From contig NC_086040.1 in NCBI RefSeq assembly GCF_036323735.1, positions 3,290,321 to 3,354,320 on the forward strand: DNA of 64,000 nt. The letters run 5' to 3'. Shown piece by piece: positions 47,708 to 60,255 of this stretch; positions within the stretch are counted from its first letter, which is position 1; every line of letters starts with the position of its first letter. The position numbers and the translations under genes are program-made. Below the pieces are notes generated by a model. That model did no database searches, had not been told where the DNA came from, and was given only the letters and a program-made list of their open reading frames with translations. The DNA comes from Rattus norvegicus (Eukaryota > Chordata > Mammalia > Rodentia > Muridae).

Positions 47708-48732
47708 TTAGTTTCTTGCTTTGTCTAGGGTGTAGCTTGCCTCTTTGTGCTAGACTTTACCATTTATTATCCTTTGTAGGATTGAATTTGTAGAAAAATA
47801 TTGTGTAAATTTGGTTTTGACATGGAGTACCTTCATTTCTCTATCTATGGTTATTGAAAGCTTTACTGGATACAGACACATGGGCTGACGTTTGTTTTCT
47901 CTTTGGGTCTGTATGACATCTGCCTTGGATCTTCTGGCTTTCACAGTCTGTGGTGCGAAGTCTTGTCTAATTCTTATAGGTCTGCCTGTATATGTTACTT
48001 GACCGTTTTTCCTTATTACTTTTCATATTCTTTATTTGTTTTGCGTATTTGGTGTTTTGACTATTATATGATGGGAGGAGTTTCTTTTCTGGTGCAATCT
48101 AGGTCGAGTTCTGTAGGATTCTTGTATGTTTATGGGCATCTTTTTAGATTAGGGAAGTTTTATTGTATGATGTTTTTAAAGATATTCACTGGTCTTTTGA
48201 GATGGGGGTCTTCACTCTCTTCTATACCTTATTCTTAGATTTGATCTTCTTATTGTGTGTTCGATTTTCTGTAGTTTTTGGGCCAGTGTCTTTTTTTTTC
48301 AATTTTACATTATCTTTTTAGAGTTGTGTCAATGATTTCTATGGAATCTTCTTCTCCTGATATTCCCCCTTCTTTCTCTTGCTTTCTGTTGGTGATGCTT
48401 GTATCTACAGCTCCTTTTCTCTTCCTTTGGTTTTCTTTATCGAGGGTTGTCCCCCTTTGTGCTGTATTCATTGTTCCTATTTCCATTTTTAATTCTTTCA
48501 CCTGTTTGATTGTGTTTTCCTCTAATTCTTTCAGGGCTTTCTTCATTTCCTCTCTGTAGGCTTCTGCTTCTATATTTGTGTTTTCCTGCATTTCTCAAGG
48601 GAATTCTTTGTCTTTCTTAAAATCCTCTATCATCATGATCGGATATAATTTTAAATCTAGATCTTGCTTTTCTGCTATGATTTGATATTCAGTGTTTCCT
48701 TTGGCGGGAGAATTGTTCTCCGACGATGCCAT
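47708..48732 (-). pseudogene. L1 ORF1 (RNA-binding chaperone), dead
   Basis: ORF1p forms coiled-coil trimers that coat L1 RNA. The ATG at 48732-48730 begins MASSENNSPAKGNTEYQII; a coiled-coil piece follows (48591-48310, rich in E, K and L) and the C-terminal RNA-binding part lies at 47750-47944 (NGK end). A premature TAG at 47750-47752 precedes the natural TAA at 47708-47710. The total length is not a multiple of three, so at least one indel is present. Separated from ORF2 by only five bases. Confidence 0.85.
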
Positions 48733-49306
48733 GAAGTCTTAGTTTCTGTTCCTTGGATTAGCGTTCTTGTGTCTTGCCATCACGTTGTCTCTGATGTTAC
48801 CTTGTTCTGCTATTAATGACAGTGCTTAGGCTATCCTGTAGGCCTGTATGTCAGGAATGCTGTAAGTCTATTTTCCTGTTCTCTTTCAGCCAGTTATGGT
48901 AGCAGAATGTTCTTCTTTCAGACTTGTAGTCATTCCAGTCTACTTATCTTTGGGTATTCCTGTGTGCCTGTGTACTGAATACACCAGGAAGGTCAATTGG
49001 AGCAGAAAAGTTGGCCTTACCTCTGGTCTTGGGCCTGGAGTCGGTTCTCAGGTCCAGGTTTCAGATCACCATGAGGGGAGCAACCAGAAGGTCCTGCCCC
49101 GATTTCTCTTCAGACCCTGTGTACAGGTGACACAGATGGCGCTAGATGTTTTCCTCTAGAGTCAAAAATGTGGGCAGAGAGTAGTCTCTTCTAGCTTCCA
49201 AGGTGTGTCTGCCCATCTGAAGTCATGCTGCCCCTCCCACTGAATTTGGGTGCAGCGAGCTGTTTGACTGGGTCCCTTCAGATCTGGGCAGTGTCTGGAT
49301 TGCCCG
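48733..49306 (-). promoter_or_regulatory. L1 5' UTR / internal promoter (minus)
   Basis: GC-richer than the surroundings, upstream of ORF1 and similar in text to the 5' UTRs at 52.5, 55.9 and 56.9 kb (for example ccctgtgtacaggtgacac). In rodents this region holds the pol II promoter of L1. About one unit long; activity unknown. Confidence 0.7.
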
Positions 49307-49315
49307 TGTTTTCTC

Positions 49316-50247
49316 CTTAATTAATGATGGTAACATATTCTCATCTTGGCTGAAGAGTAGACTCTCACCTCTGTCTCCCATTCCAAAACATACTAATATA
49401 GTGGATGGCAGATTTAATAGAAGATAAAAAAAGATAAACTCTCAGGGAAGAAAAATCGTACTCTGGATCATAAATGGATGCATAAACTGAGAAATGACAG
49501 GTTTTTTTTTTGTCTCCCAAGATACGACAATACTTATTTCTTAATTAAACATGAAGAATAGTAGTAAATTATTTGTCTTATATCCACTACAAATAGTATA
49601 ACCTTTGCCAGTAATTCGACATGTTCTTATCCTTTTTTTAGCTTAAGACCAGAAATACTGTGCATGCTCATGCACTCATTATGGGGTTCCTGAACAAAAC
49701 CACCTCGCCATATTATATGCCAAGCACTTCTTCACATTTGATTAGCAAATATAATCTTTACGTATGTATCATATAGTTAAAACAGGAAGATTGGCAGAAT
49801 TTCTCAATCTGTACACTGACAGTTATTCAGGATTTCATGTTCAAGCTAGTTAAATGCTACCATATTTTAAATAACTCAGTTATTATCCGTTGCATTTTGG
49901 AACTTGAGTCATATAGAATCATATTAAAGAATAATAAATATTGTGACAAAAACGTTGTGCCTTTCAGGTACATGGGCTTAGGTCAGAATATCCAGAACAT
50001 TTGGAATCTTTAGTAAATGAGATAAGAAATGTTTATGTTGGATGAAATGCAGCAAGGAATGATGAAATTAGGACCTCCTGGTTTTCTGTTATGAAGACAG
50101 AAATTGAAACTTGCTAAATTAGCTCCTAGGCTCCAACTCCATACATAGACACATTTTTATCCATTTTTCTGTCCGTCAGTCTGTCTGAGTGTCTTCAGTC
50201 TGTCTCAGTGTGTACATGATGCATGTATGTATATATCATAAAATTCA
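49316..50247. other. AT-rich spacer between two L1s, no gene seen
   Basis: No gene or clear repeat. Confidence 0.5.
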
Positions 50248-52133
50248 TGCATGGTATTGGTACAGAGACAGACAGATAGACGAGTGGAATAGAACTGAAG
50301 ACTCCGAAATGAACTCACATACCTATGGTCACTTGATTTTTGACAAAGGAGCCAAAACCATCCAATGGAAAAAAGATAGCGTTTTCAGCAAATGGTGCTG
50401 GTTCAACTGGAGGTCAACATGTAGAAGCATGAAGATCGATCCATGCTTATCACTCTGTACAAAGCTTAAGTCCAAGTGGATCAAGGACCTCCACAGCAAA
50501 ACAGATACTCTCTAACTAATAGAAGAAAAAGTGGGGAAGCATTTCAAACACATGGACACTGGAAAAAAATTTCCTGAAAAAAAGATCAATGGCTTATACT
50601 CTAAGATCAAGAATTGACAAATGGGATCTCATAAAACTGCAAAGCTTCTGTAAGGCAAAGGAAACGGTTGTTAGGACAAAATGGCAGCCAAGAGATTTGA
50701 AAAATATCTTTACCAATCCCACAACAGATAGAGGACTTATATCCAAAGTATACAAAGCTCAAGTGGTTAGACTGCAGGGAGACAAATAACCGTATTAAAA
50801 ATGGGGTTCAAAGCTAAACAGAGAATTCACAGTTGAGGAATGCCGAATGGCTGAGAAACACCTAAAGAAATTTCCAACATCTTTAGTCATAAGGGAAATG
50901 CAAATCAAAGCAACCCTGAGATTTCACCTCACAGCAGTGAGAATGGTTAAGATCAAAACCTCACGTGACAGAAAATGCTGGCGAGGATGTGGAGAAAGAG
51001 GAACACTCCTCTATTGTTGGTGGGATTGGAGACTGTTACAATCATTCTGGAAATCAGTCTTGAGGTTGCTCAGAAAATTAGCCATTGAACTACCTGAGGA
51101 CCCACCTATACCTCTCATGGGCATATTACCAAAAGATGCCCCAAAACATAACAAAGACACATGCTCTACTATGTTCATAGCAGCCTTATTTATAATAGCC
51201 ATAGCCTGGAAAGAACCCAGATGCCCTTCAACAGATGAACGGATACACAAAATGTGGTACATCCACACAATGCAATATTACCCAGCTATTAAAAACAATG
51301 ACTTTATGAAATTCATAGGGAAATGGATGGAACTGGAAAATATCATCCTGAGTGAGGTAACCAATTAAAGAAAAACACACATGGTATATAGTCATTGATA
51401 AGTGGCTTATGCACAAATGCTTGAATGACTCTAGATGCACAGAACACAGGAAACTCAAGAAGGATGACCAAAATGTGAATGCTTCCCTCATTCTTTAATA
51501 GGGGAACAAGAAAACCCTTGGGAGGCAATAGGGAGGTCAAGTTTAGAACAGAGGCAGAAGGAACACCCATTCAGAGCCTGTCCCACATGTGGACCATACA
51601 TATACAGTCACCCAATTTGATAAGATGGATGAAGCAATGGAGTGTCGGCTGATGGGAACCGGATGTAGATCTCTCCTGAGAGATACAGCCAGAATACAGC
51701 AAATACAGAGGCGAATGCCAGCTGCAAACCACTGACTTGAGAATGGGACCCCCATTGAAGGAATCAGAGAAAGGACTGGAAGGGCTTGAACGGCCTAGAG
51801 ACCAAAAATGAACAACAATGTCAAGCAACCAGAGCTTCCAGGAACTAAGCCACTACCCAAAAATTATACATAGAGTGACCCAGGACTCCATCCTCATACG
51901 TAGCAATGAATAGCCTAATAAGAGCACCAGTGGAAGGGGAAGTCCTTGGTCCTGCCACGACTGATTCCACAGTGAGCATGATTGTTTGTGGCCAGGTGAT
52001 GGGGGGGGAAGGGATTGGAACACCCATACAGAAGGAGAGGGGGAGGGGTTATGTGGTTGTTGGCCCATACACCGGGAAGGGGAATAACAATCTAAATGTA
52101 AAGGAGAAATACTCATGTTAATAAAGATTTGAA
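50248..52133 (+). mobile_element. 5'-truncated L1 (plus) with 3' UTR and poly(A) signal
   Basis: Plus-strand ORF2 C-terminal half followed by the L1 3' UTR with its G-rich tract (about 51995-52045), ending at aataaagatttgaaaaaa. aaaattca at 50240-50247 and 52134-52141 could be the target duplication. It is inverted relative to the copy at 43-49 kb. Confidence 0.88.
50250..51410 (+). pseudogene. L1 ORF2 C-terminal part (plus), broken
   Basis: The longest open piece is 50847-51368 (173 residues). It includes the cysteine-rich C-terminal motif, here CWRGCGERGTLLYCWWDW; compared with the usual form the histidine is Tyr and the last cysteine is Trp. Then come the segments DTCSTMFIAALFII and EPRCPSTDE typical of ORF2 ends. 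A stop after SEVTN cuts the last residues. Endonuclease and reverse transcriptase are absent because of 5' truncation. Confidence 0.88.
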
Positions 52134-52141
52134 AAAATTCA

Positions 52142-52475
52142 ATTTTCTGGACTTCTGCTTTTCACATTTGGCAAGCAAAGCATCTTATCTACAATAAGTC
52201 AAGTAAGCACTAATGTCCTGACTAGGATTATTTCAATATTAGCTGGGTGATCTTGGTATCATTTAGAGTCTCATCTCTCACTGAATTCCACAATGCAGCA
52301 ATATTCGTTGCTTGCCCAAGTTGGAGAGTAAGTCATAAGTATATTATATTGATCCACTACACATTAAACAAATTCTTCCAGTAATTCATCATCTTTTTAC
52401 TGTTAGCTAGAACCCTAGGCACCCAAAATGAATATGCTTACCCTTCTCTTGCTAAGTTTTTTTAACCCATGAATC
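52142..52475. other. Spacer, no gene seen
   Basis: Short AT-rich stretch between two plus-strand L1s; nothing identified. Confidence 0.5.
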
Positions 52476-52479
52476 TATT

Positions 52480-53600
52480 TGGAATACAAGTTAGACTCAT
52501 TGAGGAAATGATCCCATGCCACAATTCCCAGCATCAAATCCTGTGGTGAAGAGGGATGAGCTACCATAAGTGTGAATAATCCTGGGAGGTCAGGACAAAG
52601 TGCAAGTGATAAGGAACTTTGACCACAATCCTGGACAAAGAGGTAACTGCATGACATCTCATAAAACAGGAATATAGGAACAGTCACCTGCAGGTACCAG
52701 TTGTTCAGGTCTTTCTATAGAACTGAACTGAAGTGGTCAAAGAGCTCCTTGCAACCAAATCCTATGGGAGTGACACCTGGACCCTTAAAAGTGCAGACAC
52801 TCCTGAGAAATCAGAAGAGACTATACTTTGCTCCCATTCCCAAATCGAAATGTAATCACCTAATGCCAGCTGGGCCTCCTGATCTCAAGATCCTAAGAGC
52901 ATTCAGGGGCAAAACCTGTCTGATTGATGCAAGCTCCAACACATGAAAGATACTCACCAGGATTGCCTACACACCTGTGAGCAGAGGCATAACCAACCTG
53001 TGTAGTCCACATGACATGCTGGGTGGATTCAGGACATACTGAGGAAGAAGTTATCTGGGACAGGATACTTCAGGTTTCTGCTATGCCCTGAAAGAACTTA
53101 TTTCATCCTGCAGCTCTATACACACAAATCCTGTGGTGAAGAGAGAGAGAGCTGAACACCCAGAAATGCGGATCATCCTGAGACAGCAGGACAGACTGCA
53201 ATTTCTGAGGATTTTTGATCAGATCCCTGGCCCAAGGGGAAACTGCTTAGTGGCTCAGGTGAGAGAAATATAGGAACAGTCAGGTCCAGGTACCTGAAGT
53301 TCTGGTCTGTTCCCTGAACTGAACAGCTCATTTCAAAGAAATCCTATGGTGGAGAAAATTGCACCCTCAGAATTGTGGACACTCCTGTGAAATCAGAGGA
53401 CAATACCCTGTGCCCACACCCCAACCCAAGAGGGAATTGCATAATGTCAGCTATGCCTCATGAGTGCAAGGATTAGCAGCAGTCAGTGGCAGGACTCTTT
53501 TGATTACTGCCTGCTTCAAAAGCTGAAAGAAAGTTACCAGTAGTGCCTAGACAATTGAGTGAAGAGCACCTGTTCTAAGAAAGGCTGAAAGAAAACCGGA
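52480..53600 (+). promoter_or_regulatory. Tandem L1 5' UTR monomers
   Basis: aaatcctgtggtgaagag occurs at about 52537 and 53126, and gaaatcaga with its following text at about 52808 and 53388, so the unit repeats with a period near 580-590 bases. Rodent L1 promoters are built from such tandem monomers. The two are diverged, suggesting an old promoter. Confidence 0.7.
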
Positions 53601-55895
53601 AAACAGTTCTACTAGAGTATTGACACAGAGGCCTGCAGTAGGCTCAAACAACTGTCAAGACAAACTAACAACAGAGACAACCTGTTGGAAAGAGGCAAGC
53701 ACATGAACCAAAGCATCAGAAACCAAGACAACTTGACATAATCAGAGCATAGTACTCCCACCAAAGAAAATATTGGATATTCAAAGAAATCAGAAAAGCA
53801 ATATTTAGATTTAAAAATCACATTTTATGTTAATATGGAATGCTTTAAGAAGGACATAAATAACTCCTGTTAATAAGTTCAGGATAACACAGGAAAATAA
53901 GTAAAAGCCGTTAAAGAGGAAACACAAAAAACCTGAAAGAATTAAAGGAAAACACAAGTCAACTGGTAAAGGAATTGAACAAAGCCATCCAAGATTTTTA
54001 AAATGGAAATAGAAAAAAGAAAGAAAGCACAAAGGGAGAAAACCCTGGAGATAGAAAAAGAAGAGAAGAAATCAGGAGCCGTAGATGCAAGACCACAATA
54101 CAAGAGATAGAAGAGAGAATCTCAGAGACAGAAGATACCAATTGAAACAATTGAAACAATCTTCAATAAAAATGTGAAACGCAAAAAGCTCCTCCCTCGA
54201 AACATCGATGAAACCAAGTGCACAACGAGAAGATCAAACCTAAGGAAAATATGTATAGATGAGAGTGGAGACTCCCAGGTTTAATGGCCAGTAAATATGT
54301 TCAAAAAATTGTAGAAGAAAAGAAATAGATACCAATGAACATAAAGAGATGTAGAAGCAAAAGATATCTGTTGTTGGAATTTATGACACAAAATAGATTG
54401 GACCAGAAGAGAAATCCCTCCAGTTACATCATAGTCAAAACACCAAATAAACAAAACAAAGAATGTTAAAAGCAGTAAAGGAAAAAGGTCAAGTGACACA
54501 TATACAGACATGTAAGAAATATATCAGACTTCTCACCAGAAATTATAAAATCCAGAAGATCTTGGAGAAATGTCATACAGACACTAAGAGAACAAAAATG
54601 CCAGCTCAGGATACTATATCCAGCAAATCTCTCAATTAATATCGATGGAAAATACAAAATATTACACGACAAAACAAAATTTAAATAATATCTTTTTACA
54701 AATCCAGCAGTAAAAATTGTAATAAATGGAAATGTACAATAATATCTGGGAAACTACATTATAGAAAAGCAAGAAAGTTCTCTTGCAACAAAACAAAGAG
54801 GAGAGATACACAAATATAATTCAATGTCTAACAAGGAAAATATCAGGAATCAACACACATTATTCCTTAATATCTTCAATATCAACAGAGTCGACACCCT
54901 CTACCAAATTATACATAGAGTTACAGACTGGATATATAAAGGGGACCCAAAATTTTGCTGCATACAGGAAACACACCCAACTCAGAGACAGACAATACCT
55001 AAGAATAAACGCCAGAAAACAGAAGTTTCCTATTAAATACTCCAAAGAAACACGCTCCAGTATCCATTCTACTATCTTAAAAAAAAAATCGATGTTCAAA
55101 CAACAGTCATCTGAATTGATACCCTAGGTCGTTTCATATTCATCAGAGGAAAAATCCACCAAGATGAAATCTCAGTTTTAAAAATCTATGCTCCAAAACC
55201 AGTGTACCTACATTCATAAAGAAACATTTATAAAGACGGAATCACTCACTGAACCTTACACAACATTATTAGAAGATGTTAATCCCACAGTGCCGCCATC
55301 AACGGACAGATCATTGAATCAGATTAAAGAGAGACAAGGAGAAATTAGGGGAAGTTATAAACCAGAAGGTCTGGACAGATATTCATAGAACATTTCATCC
55401 CAAAAGAATATGATAAACCTTCTTGTCAGCAATTTATGGAACCTTTTAAAAATTTACCATATAGTCGGTCAAAAATCTGGCCTCAACAGGTAAAGAAGAT
55501 ATAAATAGTCCCTTGTATCCTCTCAGATCATCAAGGATAAGGACTGGTGTTCAATTGCAATAACAATGGCAAAACCCAAATATACATGGAAGGTGAAAAA
55601 CGCTCAACTCCATGATAACTTGTTCAAGGCAGAATTGAAAAAAAAAAGAAATTAAAGACTTCTTTGAATTTACTGAAAATGAAGGCATAGCATAAACAAA
55701 ATTATAGGACGTAATAAAAGAAGTGGTATCAGAAAAACTAATAGTTCTGAATGCTTACAAAATGAAACAGGCGAGAGCATACATCATCACATTGATGTAA
55801 AACCTAAAAGTAAGGAAGGAAACACACCAAAGAAGAGTAGAAAGCAAGGAATAATGAAACTCAAGGCTGAAATTAACAAAGTAGAAACAAAAATG
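52480..55895 (+). mobile_element. L1 copy 1 of nest (plus): 5' UTR, ORF1, start of ORF2
   Basis: Two 5' UTR units (52.48-53.6 kb), worn ORF1 (about 53.68-54.72 kb, ending in text like INIDGKYKILHDKTKF), then ORF2 from about 54.78 kb with the endonuclease segment (PKFCCIQETH, with catalytic Glu). It stops abruptly at about 55.895 kb inside ORF2, where another L1 5' UTR begins. The rest of this copy is not found in the window. Confidence 0.78.
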
Positions 55896-56935
55896 TTGTG
55901 AAGATGAGTGCTTAATGCCCAGAACTGCAGACATCCTAAGACCACAGGACAGATAGCTACTTCTGCACACCTCTGGTCATATCCCTAGTCCAACGAGAAA
56001 CTGCACAGTGCCTCTGGAAACAGGAATATAAGAACAGTCAGCTGCAAATAACAGAAATTACTTGGGGTATTGGTCTGTGCACAGGACTCAATTAAACTGG
56101 TCAAACAACTCCCTTCACCCAATACACTAGGGGGAGAGAACTGGAACCTCAGAAGTGTGAATACTCCTGAGAATTCAAAGAAGACTACCCTATACCCATA
56201 GTCCAGACCTCAGAGGAAATCAGTTAGTGCCAACTGGGCCAAATCGGTGCAAGGACCTAGAAGGTATCAGTAGCAGGACCCTTCTGATTCTTGTCTGAAC
56301 CTAGAGCTGAAAGACAGTCAATTGGAGCACCTACACACCTGACATCAGAGAACTTGTTCTCAGAAAATACTGAAAGGAAAGAGGAATACCATTCTACAGG
56401 AGTTCTGACACAGAGGCATACAGGAGGGTCAAGTCACTCTCAAAAACAGAAAGACAAGCAAACACCAGAGACAACCCAAATGCTAGAGGGACTTAAGCAA
56501 CAGAAAATAATAAAGTTTTTCCTCATCAGAACCCAATTCTCCCAACAAAGAAAATATCAGATATACAAACACTCTGGAAATGAAAGATTTAGATTTAAAT
56601 CATATTTTATGATAATGATGGAGAATTTAAGAAGGACATAAACAACACCTTAAAAAATGCAAGACAGTACATGTAAACATGTAAAAGATCTTAAAGAGTT
56701 AAATCACTATTCCCTGAAAGTATTAGGAGAATACACACCATAGAGTTGAAGGAACAAAACCGTCCAGAATTTAAAATGGGAAAAAATGATAAAGATAGCA
56801 CAAAAGGAGACAACCTTGGAGATAGAAAACCTCAGGAAGAGACAAGGACTGGTAGATACATGCATGACCATCAGAATACAAGAGATAGAAGAGAGAATCT
56901 GAAGGGCAGAAGTTATTATAAAAAAAACATCTACC
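55896..56935 (+). mobile_element. L1 copy 2 of nest, left part: 5' UTR and ORF1 start
   Basis: A 5' UTR unit (about 55.9-56.45 kb) and ORF1 N-terminal region (to about 56.93 kb, ending in text for EIEERI). It breaks off where copy 3 begins, and its collinear continuation appears at about 60.26 kb, so copy 3 probably sits inside it. Confidence 0.68.
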
Positions 56936-57669
56936 CTAACCTCCCTTATCCCGGCCCACAGCTCACTTCTCCCAAACACCATGGGAAAGAGAGTTCACCC
57001 TCCAGACAGGTGGGCAATCCTGAGACTGCAGATTGGAAGAAACCACCAATACTGCCAAACTTTGCCCACATCCCTGGCCCAAGAGGAAACTGTATATGGC
57101 CTCCGGGGACCAGAAGATAGGGGAACTCAAAAGGCAGATCGCCAGCAGTCCAGACACTGAAGGGACCTGAAGGGAATCAGTCAACAGATCTCAGCTCCCA
57201 AATCCTATGGAAGGGAGAGCTAAACCTTCAGAGGGACAAACAAGCATGGGAAGCCAGAAGAGACTACACTCTGCCCTCATTTCTGACTCCAGAGGAAAAC
57301 ACCTAAGGCCACCTGGGAACCCAATGCCCTGGGTGCTCAGGGAAAATGCAGCTCAGGCCCTCCTGGTAGCCGCCCTCACCAAGAGCTCAAAAGCAGCCAC
57401 CCACGAGCAACTTGAGCCATTGGACCAGAGGTAAGACCAATTTTTCTGTTCCAAGCTACCTGACTGGTGGACTCAGGACACAGGCACAGAGGAACAGTTG
57501 AAGACAGGTAGACAGGAAAGACTACACTTCTGAAAGCAGAACACTCTGTTCCCATAACTGGATGAAGGAAAACAGGAAAACAGGTCTACAGCACAACTGA
57601 GATACAGGACAACAGGACAGTCTACCACTGTCAGAAATAGCAGAACAAGGTAACACCAAAGACAATCTG

Positions 57670-58728
57670 ATGGCGAGAGGCAAGCACAAAAACCCAAGCA
57701 ACGGAAACCACGACTATATGGCATCATTGGAACCCAATTCTCCCACCAAACGAAACACTGAATATCTGAATGCACCAGAAAAGCATGATCTAGATTTAAA
57801 ATCACATTTGATCATGATACTGGTGGACCTGAAGAACTCCCTTAGGGAAACTCAAGAAAACATAAAAAGACAAGTAGAAACTTTTGGGAGGAATCACAAA
57901 AATCCCTGAAAGAATTCCAGGAAAACGTAATTAAACACGTGAAGGAGTTAAAAATGGAAATATAAGCAATAAAGGAAGGACACAGGGAAACAACCCTGGA
58001 TATAGAAAATCAAAGGAAGAGACAAGGAGCATTAGAAACAACCATCACAAACAGAATACAAGAGATAGAAGAGAGAATTTCAGGAGCAGAAGATTCCATA
58101 ACAATCATCAACACAATGGTCAGGGAATATGTAAAACAGGAAAAGGTACTGGTTCAAAATATACAGGAAATCCACAACTCAGTGAGAAATCAAACCTAAG
58201 GATAATAGGTGTAGAATAGAATGAAGAGTCTCAGCTCAAAGGACCAGTAAATATCTTCAACAAAATTATAGAAGAAAACTTCCCTACCCTTAAGAAAGAG
58301 ATGCCCATAAATATAAAAAAAGCCTACAGAACTCCAAATAGATTGGACCAGAAAAGAAACTCCTCTTGTCACATAATAGTCAAAACACCAAATGCACAAA
58401 ATAAAGAAAGAATATTAAAAGCAATAAGGGAAAAAATGGTCAAGTAACGTATAAAGGAAGACCTATCAGAATCACACCAGACTTCTCACCAGATACTATG
58501 AATCCCAGAAGATCCTGGACAGATGTCATACAGACCCTAAGAGAAAACAAATGCCAGCCCAGGTTACTGTATCCTGCAAAACTCTCAATTAACATAGATG
58601 GAGAAACCAAGATATTCCATGACAAAACCAAATTTACACAATATCTTTCTACAAATCCAGCACTACAAAGGATAATAAATGGTAAAGCCCAACATAAGGA
58701 GGAAAGCTACACCTTAGAAAATCAGTAA
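57670..58728 (+). pseudogene. L1 ORF1 of copy 3, broken
   Basis: ATG at 57670 opens MARGKHKNPSNGN; pieces in differing frames continue through a coiled-coil-like region rich in E, K and Q (about 57.8-58.2 kb) to the RNA-binding C-terminal part (58498-58728, with PRRSWTDVIQTLRENKCQPR and the end TLENQ). One stop near 57909 and further frame changes break it. Confidence 0.78.
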
Positions 58729-58739
58729 ACTAATCATCT

Positions 58740-59840
58740 TCACAACAAAACGAAGAGAAGAAAAGCACACAAACATAAACTTACATCCAAATATGAATAT
58801 AACAGGAAGCAATAATCACTCTTCCTTAATAACTGTAAACATCAATGGTCTTCACTCTCCAATAAAAAGACATAGATTAACAAAGTGGATACGCAATGAG
58901 GACCCTGAATTCTGCTGCCTACAGGAAACAAACCTCAGAGACAAAGACAAATATTTCCTCAGTGTGAAAGGCAGGAAAACAACTTTCAAAGCAACTTTTG
59001 AAGCAAGCTGGAATAGCCATTCTAATATCGAATAAAATCAATTTTCAACTAAGAGTCATCAAAAAAGATAAGGAAGAACACTCCATATTCATCAAAGGAA
59101 AAATCCACCAAGAAGAACTCTCAATCCTAAATTTCTATGCTCCAAATACAAGGTCACCTACACACGTAAAAGAAACCTTATTAAAGCTCAAAGCACACAT
59201 TGCACCTCACACAATAATAGTAGGAGATTTGAACACCACACACTCATCAATGGACAGGTCATGGAAACAAATTAAAAAGAGATGTAGAGAGACCCAGACA
59301 ATTCATAAACCAAATGGACTTAACAGATATTTATAGGACATTCTATCCTAAAACAAAGGATATACCTTCTTCTCACACCTCATGGTACTTTCTCCAAATT
59401 GACCATATAATTGGTCAGAAAACAGGCCTTAACACATACAGAAAGATAAAAATAATCCCATGCATCCTATCAGACCACCATGGGCTAAAGCTGGTCTTCA
59501 ATAACAATAAGGAAAGAACACCCACATATACATAAGTTGAACAATCCTGTACTCATTGATATTCTGGTGAAGGAAGAAATAATGAAAGAAATTAAAGACT
59601 TCTTAGAATTTAATGAAAATGAAGGTACAGCATACCCAAACTTGTGGGGCACAATGAAAGCTGTGCTAAGAGTTAAACTCATAGCTGTGAGTGCCTGCAG
59701 AAAGAAACAAGAGAGAGCATATATCAACAGCTTTACAGCACACCTAAAAGCTCTAGACCAAAAAGAAGCAGGAGTAGTAGAAGGCAGGAAATAAACTCAG
59801 AGCTGAAATCAATCAAGAAGAAACAAAAGGGACCATAGAA
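58740..59840 (+). pseudogene. L1 ORF2 of copy 3: endonuclease only
   Basis: The endonuclease domain is almost complete but split over frames: NINGLHSP and CCLQETNLRDKD (58793-59035), VGDLNT with its catalytic Asp/Asn (58998-59336), and LSDHHGLKLVF with the catalytic Asp-His pair (59314-59535). No reverse transcriptase follows because of the internal deletion. No intact protein can be made. Confidence 0.8.
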
Positions 59841-60255
59841 ACAATCAGAACTGAGAATGGGACCACTGTTGAATGATCAGAGAAAGGAGTAGAAGAGCTT
59901 GAAGTGGCTCAAGACCCCTTATGAATAACAATGCCAACCAACCAGAGCTTCCAGGGACTAAGCCACTACCCAAAGACAATACATGGACTGACCTTGGGCT
60001 CCAGCCTAAAAGGTAGCAATGAATAGCCTATTAAGAGTACCAGTGGAAGGGGAAGCCCTTGGTCCTGCCAAGAATGAACCACCAGTGAACATGATTGTTG
60101 GGGGGAGGGCAGTAATGAGGGGAGGATGGGGAGGGGAATACCCATATTGAGGGGGAGGGGGATCGTTTAGGGGGAAGGTGGCCCAGAATCCGGGAAGGTG
60201 AATAACAATCAAAATATAAATAAGAAATACTCAAATTAATAAAGATAAAAAAAAT

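Larger units (their letters stand above)
43163..49306 (-). mobile_element. Near full-length rat-type L1 (minus)
   Basis: About 6.14 kb with all parts in order on the minus strand: 5' UTR (48733-49306), ORF1 (48732 to 47708), ORF2 (47702 to 43875), 3' UTR and a degenerate A-rich tail (43163-43874). tgttttctc occurs at 43154-43162 and 49307-49315 and may be the target duplication (9 bp, short for L1). ORF2 span is exactly 3828 bases, the usual length, but it carries stops and frame changes. It is the best preserved L1 here and serves as the yardstick for the others. Confidence 0.88.
56936..60255 (+). mobile_element. L1 copy 3 of nest: both ends, RT half deleted
   Basis: 5' UTR (56.94-57.67 kb, GC-richer), ORF1 (57670-58728), ORF2 endonuclease (about 58.75-59.84 kb), then directly 3' UTR (59.85-60.25 kb) with G-rich tract and aataaagataaaaaaaa tail. 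The reverse transcriptase and C-terminal regions, roughly 2.8 kb, are missing, with the junction near 59845. It is flanked by two parts of copy 2, so it is the youngest of the three. Confidence 0.8.

Noticed and set aside
49560..52420. Weak resemblance between about 49565-49655 and 52350-52430, considered as an old segmental duplication
   Set aside because: Only a few short words agree and similarity does not extend; cannot be told from chance in AT-rich DNA without an alignment.
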